Source: Cognatundibacterium rugosum
Lineage (GTDB): Bacteria > Pseudomonadota > Gammaproteobacteria > Burkholderiales > Burkholderiaceae_D
Reading direction: 5' to 3'
Assembly (NCBI RefSeq): GCF_014284365.1
Contig: NZ_JACOGG010000015.1
Location: forward strand, 40,217-104,216
DNA: 64,000 bases
How positions within the stretch are numbered: position 1 is the stretch's first letter; every line of letters starts with the position of its first letter. Below are positions 38,177 to 45,076 of this stretch, one piece after another. The notes beneath the pieces were generated by a model. It saw nothing but the letters and a program-made list of their open reading frames with translations. It was not told where the DNA came from and searched no databases. Both the position numbers and the translations under genes were made by a program.

Positions 38177-39200
38177 GCTTTTTCTCCAAAATCATCGATA
38201 GTAAGTCAGCGGCAAAACCGGCACTGAGCTGCGCCTCGACCGGCAGCACCCAGATGCGTGTATCGTTTTGCAACGCTGGAATTTGGCTACATTTTACTGC
38301 ATCCTTTTCCGTGATCAGTATGTAATCCGCCTGAGTCTGACTAAAAGTAAAGGGATCAAACACCTGGTGGTCGGCTAAGGGCAAGCGCTCAAACTCACAT
38401 CCGGCAGCAGTCAGGGCCTGATAAAAACGCTCAGGATGGCCGATACCGGCAGCTGCGCATACACGCTGACCCGCAAACGAACTCAGTACGCGTCGCTGTT
38501 GCGGCGCACTCAGTTGCCATGCCTGTTGCGTAACGAGTTGCATACGCACCGCATCGGCTGGAATGCCGGGTACCTCAGTACTGTCTACATCAGCAGCGGC
38601 ATTCAAAACGGTGAAATCGCGCCGCCGCGATACCGGCTCACGCAAGGGCCCTGCCGGCATCAGCCAGCCATTGCCGGCACCACGCTGATCAAACAACACG
38701 ATTTCCAGATCGCGTGCCAGGTAGTAGTGCTGCAGACCATCATCCGAAATCAGCACATCGACTTCGGGATAAGTCAACAATAGCAGCTGCGCTGCAGCGA
38801 CGCGATCACGCCCTACCATTACCGGACAACCACAACGCTGCCGTATCAGCAGTGGCTCGTCGCCGACTTGCGCCGCCTGTGCCTGTTCATCGACCACCAG
38901 CACTTGCTGCGCAGCGGCACCGTAACCGCGCGACACCACGGCAGGATGCAGGCCAGCCGCCTGCAATTGCTGTACCAGCCAGATCACCAAGGGCGTTTTA
39001 CCGGTACCGCCAACAAAAATATTCCCGACCACGATGACCGGGATGGCCAGCCGGGTTTGCGGCTTGTAACCCATCACAAACAAACCCATGCGGAACTGTA
39101 TCAACACACGAAACAATTGAGCGAGCGGCCAGCACAGATACGCCAGCCAGCCGCGCTGCTGCCACGCTGCCATCACTTGCTTTTCCAGCCAGGCACGCAT
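38157..39200 (-). CDS. lpxK: Tetraacyldisaccharide 4'-kinase
   Basis: 347 residues. A membrane-associated N-terminal helix (WLAYLCWPLAQLFRVLIQF) is followed by the P-loop VGNIFVGGTGKTP and the conserved ISDDGLQHY with its catalytic Asp. LpxK phosphorylates the 4' position of the lipid A precursor on the cytoplasmic face of the inner membrane. It lies between exbD and the Trm112-like gene. Confidence 0.95.
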   Translation of the reverse strand: MRAWLEKQVMAAWQQRGWLAYLCWPLAQLFRVLIQFRMGLFVMGYKPQTRLAIPVIVVGNIFVGGTGKTPLVIWLVQQLQAAGLHPAVVSRGYGAAAQQVLVVDEQAQAAQVGDEPLLIRQRCGCPVMVGRDRVAAAQLLLLTYPEVDVLISDDGLQHYYLARDLEIVLFDQRGAGNGWLMPAGPLREPVSRRRDFTVLNAAADVDSTEVPGIPADAVRMQLVTQQAWQLSAPQQRRVLSSFAGQRVCAAAGIGHPERFYQALTAAGCEFERLPLADHQVFDPFTFSQTQADYILITEKDAVKCSQIPALQNDTRIWVLPVEAQLSAGFAADLLSMILEKKRGSSPA

Positions 39201-39304
39201 GTTCTACTCCATTAAAAAATTCGGGGAGTCGACTGACTCCCCTTTTTACGCATAGCGACTTCGCCGGCACAGTGCGTACTTAGGTTTCCCGGTAAGTCGC
39301 GATC

Positions 39305-39757
39305 TTACTTGCTACGGCTGCCAGTCTGCGCCGCAAACGTGACTTTCGCCAAACCTGCTATACGTGCGGCTTCCAGCACATCAATCACAGACTGATGCGT
39401 CGCAGCACGATCCGCATTGATAATCACCACCGGATCGACTGCCGCGCCAGGCCTGGCTTCTGCAATCGCAGCCGAGGCACGTTTCAGATCCTCGGCCAGC
39501 GTTGCGGTATCCAGAAAGGACACAGCCTGTTCGTTGATCTTATAGCGTCCCTGTGCATCGATACCGATCTCGATTTGCTGTGGCTTGTCCTGCGCTTTTT
39601 CTGCATCTGCAGTTGGTAAAGTGATCTGCAATTCAGTAAAGCGGCTGTAAGTGGTGGTGACCATCAGAAAAATCAGGATCACCAGCAATACATCAATGAA
39701 AGGAATCAGGTTGATTTCCGGCTCTTCCCTGCCCTTGCCTTTACGGAAATTCATCAT
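39305..39757 (-). CDS. exbD: ExbD/TolR family biopolymer transport protein
   Basis: 150 residues. One membrane helix follows the family signature EINLIPFIDVLLVILIFLMV, which contains the proton-path Asp. The C-terminal half is a periplasmic domain. With ExbB it uses proton motive force to energise TonB-like proteins. The start overlaps the exbB stop (TAATG); ATG 39754 is an equal alternative. No tonB is adjacent, and in this order the pair often accompanies lipid A genes. Confidence 0.93.
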   Translation of the reverse strand: MMNFRKGKGREEPEINLIPFIDVLLVILIFLMVTTTYSRFTELQITLPTADAEKAQDKPQQIEIGIDAQGRYKINEQAVSFLDTATLAEDLKRASAAIAEARPGAAVDPVVIINADRAATHQSVIDVLEAARIAGLAKVTFAAQTGSRSK

Positions 39758-40362
39758 TACTTCCTGGCGCTGTGAACAACATCAACAAACTTCACTGCCT
39801 GTTGTTCCATTTCCACGACCAGGCCATCCACCAAAGCACGGAAATGACGGTAAGCCACCAGGGTAGGCATGGCGATCAGCAAACCAAAGCCAGTGTTATA
39901 CAAAGCCACAGAAATACCATGTGCAAGCTGAGCAGGATTGGCGCCGGTCGCGGTTTGGGAACCGAAAATTTCTATCATACCCACAATAGTGCCAAACAAA
40001 CCCATCAGTGGTGCCAGCGATGCAATCGTACCCAAAGTAGTCAGAAAACGTTCGAGTTCATGCGCCACACCGCTACCGGCTTCTTCGATAGACTCTTTCA
40101 TGATGTCGCGCGGTGCGTGCACGTTCCGTAAGCCAGCTGCCAGCACCCGGCCCAGAGGGGAGTTACCGGCGAGCTGATTCAGTACTTCCGGCGTGATCTT
40201 TCCTGACTGATATACCCGCACTACTTCATCCAACAAAGTCGGCGGCAAAATCTTATTACTGCGCAGTGAAAAAGTGCGTTCTATGATGAGCGTCATTGCA
40301 ATCACAGAAGCGATAAGCAACAAATACATGGGCCAGCCAGCGGCTTGAAAAATAGCGAACAA
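39757..40362 (-). CDS. exbB: ExbB/TolQ (MotA-type) proton channel protein
   Basis: 201 residues from a TTG codon at 40362 with AAGGAG 6 nt upstream, the only well-placed ribosome site. The open frame continues to 40440 but has no family sequence there. Three membrane helices are visible, with the family motif GLFGTIVGMIEIF and a C-terminal helix AMPTLVAYRHFRALVDGL. It partners ExbD, encoded immediately downstream. Immediately upstream lies the 1.28-kb repeat region. Confidence 0.92.
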   Translation of the reverse strand: MFAIFQAAGWPMYLLLIASVIAMTLIIERTFSLRSNKILPPTLLDEVVRVYQSGKITPEVLNQLAGNSPLGRVLAAGLRNVHAPRDIMKESIEEAGSGVAHELERFLTTLGTIASLAPLMGLFGTIVGMIEIFGSQTATGANPAQLAHGISVALYNTGFGLLIAMPTLVAYRHFRALVDGLVVEMEQQAVKFVDVVHSARK

Positions 40363-40604
40363 AAGTGACTCCTTGAAGGTTCTGAAATCTAAGCCCGCAA
40401 TGTAGCGCGTTGCGTGCTGGCGGGCAAGTCCATTTGGCAATTTCCTGCCCGCTACAGTTTTTTACGCACGCACTTAACTCTTAGAAGATGCTTAGGAAGT
40501 GACGATGCGTTTTCTACCGGGTCTGAACCCAGCCGCCCCCCCCCCAAACAAAAATTTTATCCGGGATCAGCGAAAAACCTCATTCCCATGCTGAGAGATA
40601 CGCG

Positions 40605-40705
40605 TTTTACACAAATATTGTGCGCAAGCCTGTGGACAAATCCACACAAACTACATAAGCAACTGATTTTAAACGATATTATTCTCATGCCCAAGTTTTA
40701 AGCAG
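40605..40705 (+). repeat. Repeat unit 1 of 6 (three DnaA-box-like 9-mers)
   Basis: Box 1 TTTTACACA (40605-40613) fits TTWTNCACA. Boxes 2 and 3, in the opposite orientation, are TGTGCGCAA (weak) and TGTGGACAA (8/9). CTGATTT lies at unit position 59-65, and CCCAAGTTTTAAGCA ends the unit. Confidence 0.85.
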
Positions 40706-40754
40706 CATCAAAACCGCACAAGCGCCTTAAAAACACATCCACAAATCGCGATTT

Positions 40755-40855
40755 TTCTACACACTTTTTGTGGAAAAGTATGTGCACAATGCCAAAAAAT
40801 CCAGCTAAGCGTTTGATTTTAATCATTTTTACTATTCAGCTCATTTTTTAAGCAA
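40755..40855 (+). repeat. Repeat unit 2 of 6
   Basis: Box 1 is TTCTACACA (8/9). Box 2 is TGTGGAAAA, a perfect reverse box. Box 3 is TGTGCACAA (8/9). TTGATTT lies at unit position 59-65 and CTCATTTTTTAAGCA at the end. Confidence 0.85.
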
Positions 40856-40923
40856 AGCAACAAAAACTCGCAAAGTCTGCCTGATTTTCTGGCAAGTTCA
40901 GCCATTCTCTGCTTACCGGGAAA

Positions 40924-41024
40924 TTCTGCACATATTTTGTGGACAAGATTGTGCAGAAGCCGCTGACAAAGCCTTAAGTAGTTGATTTACATGCAGTTTA
41001 TAGGGATGCCCATTTTTTAATCAG
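40924..41024 (+). repeat. Repeat unit 3 of 6
   Basis: Box 1 is TTCTGCACA (8/9), box 2 TGTGGACAA (8/9) and box 3 TGTGCAGAA (8/9). TTGATTT is at the same position, and CCCATTTTTTAATCA ends the unit. Confidence 0.85.
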
Positions 41025-41104
41025 GGCCCCTGTTTACCCAGGAATCAGGGATTTTTCTTCAACTTGTAACGAAAAATACAACCCCATTTCCTGAGCTCCG
41101 TGCT

Positions 41105-41205
41105 TTTCACACATATTTTGTGGACAACCATGTGAAAAAGATGACGATATCTATATAAACATTTGATTTTATTAAGAATTTTATCAATGCATATTTTTTA
41201 AGCAG
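41105..41205 (+). repeat. Repeat unit 4 of 6
   Basis: Box 1 is TTTCACACA (8/9), box 2 TGTGGACAA (8/9) and box 3 TGTGAAAAA (perfect reverse box). TTGATTT is at the same position, and CATATTTTTTAAGCA ends the unit. Confidence 0.85.
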
Positions 41206-41274
41206 AAATACCGACACATCATTTCAGGTCTGAATTTCCTGGTTCACTTTTATTGGATGTGGAAAACCCACGAC

Positions 41275-41376
41275 TTTTTCACATTTTTTGTGAATAAGAC
41301 TGTGAAAACCATGCCAAATAGAAATGCAAGCCATTGATTTATATAGGTTTACCATTACTGCCCAATAAATAAGCAA
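41275..41376 (+). repeat. Repeat unit 5 of 6
   Basis: Box 1 is TTTTTCACA (perfect), box 2 TGTGAATAA (perfect) and box 3 TGTGAAAAC (8/9). TTGATTT is shifted by one base, and CCCAATAAATAAGCA ends the unit. A further perfect reverse box, TGTGGAAAA, lies in the spacer before it at 41258-41266. Confidence 0.85.
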
Positions 41377-41415
41377 ATATTCCCGGCTATTGCTCCAACA
41401 CAAGATACCCACAGC

Positions 41416-41517
41416 TTATTCACTTTTTCTGTGGATAAGCATGTGCACAAGCCTGGCAAGAGCAAGCAAAGTCCTTGATTTGTAAGGTATTTTTCATTTT
41501 GCCTAAACAATTTGCAC
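41416..41517 (+). repeat. Repeat unit 6 of 6
   Basis: Box 1 is TTATTCACT (8/9). Box 2 is TGTGGATAA, the reverse of TTATCCACA, the strongest E. coli DnaA box. Box 3 is TGTGCACAA (8/9). TTGATTT is shifted by one base, and the 3' end is the most diverged of the six. It lies about 130 bp before xseA. Confidence 0.85.
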
Positions 41518-41644
41518 AAAGAAAATCCCAACAAATCAATCACTTAACCTCAACATTTTCATTTGCTTTGACAAGTGCAATGCACAATGACATGCTGACG
41601 CGCTTGCCACGCTTCTGTGGAAAGCTTTTTCTGCTGTCAGCCTC

Positions 41645-43012
41645 ATGAATACAGAACCTACATTTTCAAACCCAGCCAGCAAGCCGTCCGTGATCAGTGT
41701 TTCAGCGCTGAACAACGCGGTTGCTCAGTTATTAGAACGCAACCTGCCACTGACATGGGTTTCCGGCGAAATTTCCAATTTCACCCGCGCCGCCTCTGGG
41801 CATTGGTATTTCACACTCAAGGATCAGGCAGCCCAGGTCAGAGCTGTGATGTTCCGTGGCCGCGCGCAATATGCCGACTTTCAGCCCAGAGAAGGCGACA
41901 AGGTGGAAGTCCGAGCGCTGGTAAGCTTGTACGCACCGCGTGGCGATTACCAACTCAGTGTGGAAGCGATACGACGCGCCGGTGTCGGCAATTTGTACGA
42001 GGCCTTTCTGCGTCTGAAGGCGCAACTGGAACAGGAAGGCTTGTTTGACGTCACCAGAAAGCGTCCCATCCCATCTTTCGTACGCTGTATCGGTATCGTC
42101 ACCAGCCTTCAGGCAGCGGCGCTGCGCGATATCCTGACTGCGCTTAAAAGGCGTGCACCGCATATTGCTGTCGTTCTATATCCTACTCCGGTACAAGGTG
42201 AAGGCGCAGCCGCCAAAATTGCGCAAGCGATCGCCACCGCCAATGCGCGTGAAGAATGTGATGTGCTGCTGGTCTGTCGTGGAGGTGGCAGCATGGAAGA
42301 TTTGTGGGCATTTAACGAAGAAATCGTGGCCCGCACTGTGGCACATAGTCAGATACCGGTAATCGCTGGCATAGGGCATGAGACCGACTTTACCATCACT
42401 GATTTCGCAGCCGATCTGCGCGCTGCCACCCCAACCGCAGCCGCTGAGCTGGCAGCCACGCCACGTACAGAGTGGCTCGACTTACTCGCGCGCCAGGCGC
42501 AACAACTGCAACGCGCACAAACCCGTCTGCTCAACGAGCAACAACAAACCCTGGACTGGCTGACACGACGCGTGCAAAGCCCGGCTGCAGCCATCGCCGC
42601 CAGACGCCAGCAATTGCAGCAAACCAGCCAGAGCCTGAGCTTTGCGGCCCGCCAGCAATGGCAACATTCTCGCCACGCGCTCAGCCAGTTAGCGCAAGCA
42701 CTGCACAACCAGACGCCCGACACCGCTGGCCGCAGTACGCAACTCCAGCAATGGCGGCAACGTCTCAGCCATGCCAGCCAGTCCAGATTGCAGCAACAGC
42801 ATCAGACACTGACACACCTGCAAGCCCAGCTGGAATTACTCAATCCTCAGCGCACGCTGGAACGTGGTTATGCCATTCTGAGTGATGGTAAAGGACGTGC
42901 GCTGCGCTCCCCGGCCCAGCTGCAACCGGGTAGCGCCGTACGGGTGCAATTGGCACAAGGCAGTGCGCAACTGGGTATTGCCAGCATACAGACCAGCCTG
43001 GATGAGCAATGA
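41645..43012 (+). CDS. xseA: Exodeoxyribonuclease VII large subunit
   Basis: 455 residues. The N-terminal OB-fold ([20 protein letters not shown], then [19 protein letters not shown]) is followed by the catalytic domain [14 protein letters not shown] and [20 protein letters not shown] long Gln-rich coiled coil (~residues 270-400) then leads to the C-terminal RGYAILSDG. With XseB it degrades single-stranded DNA in both directions. The ATG 41645 start follows the repeat-rich region; sodB follows after 177 bp. No xseB gene is nearby. Confidence 0.95.
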   Translation: MNTEPTFSNPASKPSVISVSALNNAVAQLLERNLPLTWVSGEISNFTRAASGHWYFTLKDQAAQVRAVMFRGRAQYADFQPREGDKVEVRALVSLYAPRGDYQLSVEAIRRAGVGNLYEAFLRLKAQLEQEGLFDVTRKRPIPSFVRCIGIVTSLQAAALRDILTALKRRAPHIAVVLYPTPVQGEGAAAKIAQAIATANAREECDVLLVCRGGGSMEDLWAFNEEIVARTVAHSQIPVIAGIGHETDFTITDFAADLRAATPTAAAELAATPRTEWLDLLARQAQQLQRAQTRLLNEQQQTLDWLTRRVQSPAAAIAARRQQLQQTSQSLSFAARQQWQHSRHALSQLAQALHNQTPDTAGRSTQLQQWRQRLSHASQSRLQQQHQTLTHLQAQLELLNPQRTLERGYAILSDGKGRALRSPAQLQPGSAVRVQLAQGSAQLGIASIQTSLDEQ

Positions 43013-43189
43013 TACGCGCGGCCTGCTACTGAGCACATCTGACCAGCTCAGCCTGAAAAAACCCTGTATCACGCAGGGAATTAGCCATCACTGGCTGCAA
43101 GCTTACGCGCAAACGCTTACAATGCTGACTTTCACCGTAGCTTAATCCCGTTTTACCGACGGAAACCTCAGTCAATTAAAGGACGCGAC

Positions 43190-43768
43190 ATGGAACATAC
43201 CTTACCGGCATTGCCCTATGCACTGGACGCTCTGGCGCCACACATCTCTCAAGAAACACTGGAATTCCACTACGGTAAACATCACCAGACTTATGTCACC
43301 AATCTCAACAACCTGATCAAAGGTACAGAGTTTGAAACACTGACACTGGAAGAGATCGTTAAAAAATCCTCCGGCGGCGTGTTCAACAATGCAGCTCAAA
43401 TCTGGAACCACACTTTCTACTGGAATAGCCTGACACCAAATGGTGGCGGCGCGCCTGCAGGTGCTCTGGCTGATGCGATCAACGCCAAATGGGGTTCTTT
43501 CGATGCATTCAAAGAAGCCTTCACTAAATCTGCAGTTGGTAACTTCGGTTCTTCCTGGACCTGGCTGGTTAAAAAAGCTGATGGCACTCTGGATATCGTC
43601 AATACGTCTAACGCGGCCACACCACTGACGACAACCGACACACCTTTGCTGACTTGCGATCTGTGGGAACATGCTTACTACATCGACTACCGCAATGTAC
43701 GTCCTAAATACATGGAAGCATTCTGGTCTTTAGTGAACTGGAACTTTGCCGCAGCCAATCTGGCTTAA
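43190..43768 (+). CDS. sodB: Superoxide dismutase [Fe]
   Basis: 192 residues. Metal ligands are His27 ([13 protein letters not shown]), the His in NHTFYW, and the Asp and His in [17 protein letters not shown]. Pattern and length fit cytoplasmic Fe-SOD. It removes superoxide. The start has a weak AAAGGAC ribosome site (43180-43186), and the gene ends before a strong terminator. xseA-sodB adjacency is common in Burkholderiales. Confidence 0.95.
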   Translation: MEHTLPALPYALDALAPHISQETLEFHYGKHHQTYVTNLNNLIKGTEFETLTLEEIVKKSSGGVFNNAAQIWNHTFYWNSLTPNGGGAPAGALADAINAKWGSFDAFKEAFTKSAVGNFGSSWTWLVKKADGTLDIVNTSNAATPLTTTDTPLLTCDLWEHAYYIDYRNVRPKYMEAFWSLVNWNFAAANLA

Positions 43769-43815
43769 GCAACACACATGCTGCATCTGTGCCGGTCCGC
43801 CGACCGGTACACGTG

Positions 43816-43854
43816 AAAAAAACCTGCGATATGCTATATACGCAGGTTTTTTTT
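43816..43854 (+). terminator. Terminator after sodB
   Basis: AAAACCTGCG and CGCAGGTTTT pair around a 12-nt loop, followed by an eight-T run. Confidence 0.85.
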
Positions 43855-43922
43855 CATCTGTAGCAACAAGGCTTTATGCGAAGATGCATCACATCTTGAT
43901 TCACTCTCCCCTACCTTTAAGC

Positions 43923-44795
43923 ATGTCGAATTCACCCTCTCTGTTATTACGCTCGCTGCCCGGCATTTTTATCTTCATCTGGGCCTCCGGTTATGTCGTC
44001 GCCAAATATGGTCTGCCGTATGCAGAACCTTTGACCTTCCTGTGTCTACGCTATCTGGGCGTAGTCGCCTTCATGCTGGTACTCGCGGTCGCGATGCGCG
44101 CTCCCTGGCCACAGCGCAAAGACTGGGGCCCGATTGCGATCGCCGGCATCCTGATGCAGGCTGGTTATCTGGGTGGGATCTGGTGTGCGGTCAAACTGGG
44201 TATGCCTGCTGGCGTGGCGGCACTCATCGCGAATATCCAGCCCATCCTGACTGCCGTTGCGGGCCCGCTGATCGGTGAGCGCATACGTGGCAAACAATGG
44301 CTGGGACTAGCCTTCGGCATAGCCGGTGTGGCGCTGGTGGTAGCGAATAAAATTTCTGTGGTCGGGCTATCACTGTCCAGCGTTGCGCTGGCGGTGATGG
44401 CCTTACTGACGATGACTACCGGTACCCTGTATCAGAAAAAAACCTGCCCCAGCTTTGATGTGCGTACCGGTCAGGTCATTCAATTTGCCGCCTCGCTATT
44501 CATCACCCTGCCGTTTGCGTTGCTGCTGGAAACGGAAAGCATACAGCCGACGCCACAATTTTTTGCTGCACTGGCCTGGTCAGTATTCGTGTTGTCGGGG
44601 GTAGGTATTTCTGTGCTGTTTATCATGATACGCCATGGCGAAGCGACCAAAGTCACTAGCTATATGTATCTGGTCCCCGCCGTCACTGCGGTAATGGCCT
44701 GGCTGATGTTCGATGAAAAATTCACCCTGACTGCCGCCATCGGCATGGCCATCGCACTGGCTGGCGTCGCACTGGTGGTGCGCCCTGCACGCTGA
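43923..44795 (+). CDS. EamA-family (DMT superfamily) membrane transporter
   Basis: 290 residues with ten predicted membrane helices in two EamA repeats. The first repeat opens PGIFIFIWASGYVVAKYGLP and ends LIGERIRGKQWLGLAFGIAG. The second ends MFDEKFTLTAAIGMAIALAG. Many members export amino acids or metabolites; the substrate here is unknown. ATG 43923 is the start; the open frame upstream runs through the sodB terminator. Confidence 0.88.
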   Translation: MSNSPSLLLRSLPGIFIFIWASGYVVAKYGLPYAEPLTFLCLRYLGVVAFMLVLAVAMRAPWPQRKDWGPIAIAGILMQAGYLGGIWCAVKLGMPAGVAALIANIQPILTAVAGPLIGERIRGKQWLGLAFGIAGVALVVANKISVVGLSLSSVALAVMALLTMTTGTLYQKKTCPSFDVRTGQVIQFAASLFITLPFALLLETESIQPTPQFFAALAWSVFVLSGVGISVLFIMIRHGEATKVTSYMYLVPAVTAVMAWLMFDEKFTLTAAIGMAIALAGVALVVRPAR

Positions 44796-45076
44796 CGGAT
44801 CAGGTCACTGAGCTTCACTCAAATTGCACTTAGCCCGCCGACATGGCGGGCTAAGTTGATACCAATTCTCCAGCAATTAGCCAATTATTTAAACAAGCAA
44901 TTAAAATCGGTCATTGATTACTTTCAGCAAATAATCTCGCGTTGTGTGGAATTCCTTCGCCTGACATGGAACTGCAACATGCAGTCTCTGTCTATCTCTG
45001 CCTATATCTGCTTATTCCTATAAAACGCGGATAAGTCCATGCGGTACCCCAGCGGTTTTCCTCTTGCCCTGAATAA
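44796..45076. other. Intergenic region with stem-loop and short tandem repeat
   Basis: 281 bp between the EamA gene and the S9 peptidase gene. It holds a perfect stem-loop (CTTAGCCCGCC/GGCGGGCTAAG, 44829-44855) without a T-run, and a 10-bp-period tandem repeat (TCTCTG-tcta, TCTCTG-ccta, TATCTG-ctta; 44985-45020). The stem-loop may end the EamA transcript. The repeat is probably in the promoter or leader of the peptidase gene. Confidence 0.5.

Larger units (their letters stand above)
40363..41644. other. 1.28-kb gene-free, AT-rich region carrying six DnaA-box-like repeat units
   Basis: Between exbB (minus) and xseA (plus) I find no credible gene. The left 240 bp hold the exbB upstream region and a run of 10 C (40536-40545). 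From 40605 to 41517 lie six direct repeats, listed separately. Spacers are unrelated to each other and measure 49, 68, 80, 69 and 39 bp. The region is clearly richer in A and T than the flanking genes. The xseA promoter probably lies in the last 100 bp. Confidence 0.85.

Noticed and set aside
40605..41517. CRISPR array
   Set aside because: Repeats are ~101 bp, degenerate and with spacers of different length (39-80 bp); no cas genes.
40605..41517. Replication origin oriC itself
   Set aside because: DnaA-like boxes are abundant, but dnaA, dnaN, parA/parB, rpmH or gidA are not adjacent. A second-site locus fits better; oriC cannot be wholly excluded from the window alone.
41224..41543. Two overlapping ~62-residue minus-strand frames within the repeat region
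   Set aside because: They read across repeat units and spacers, have no ribosome sites, and similar frames do not recur in the other units.
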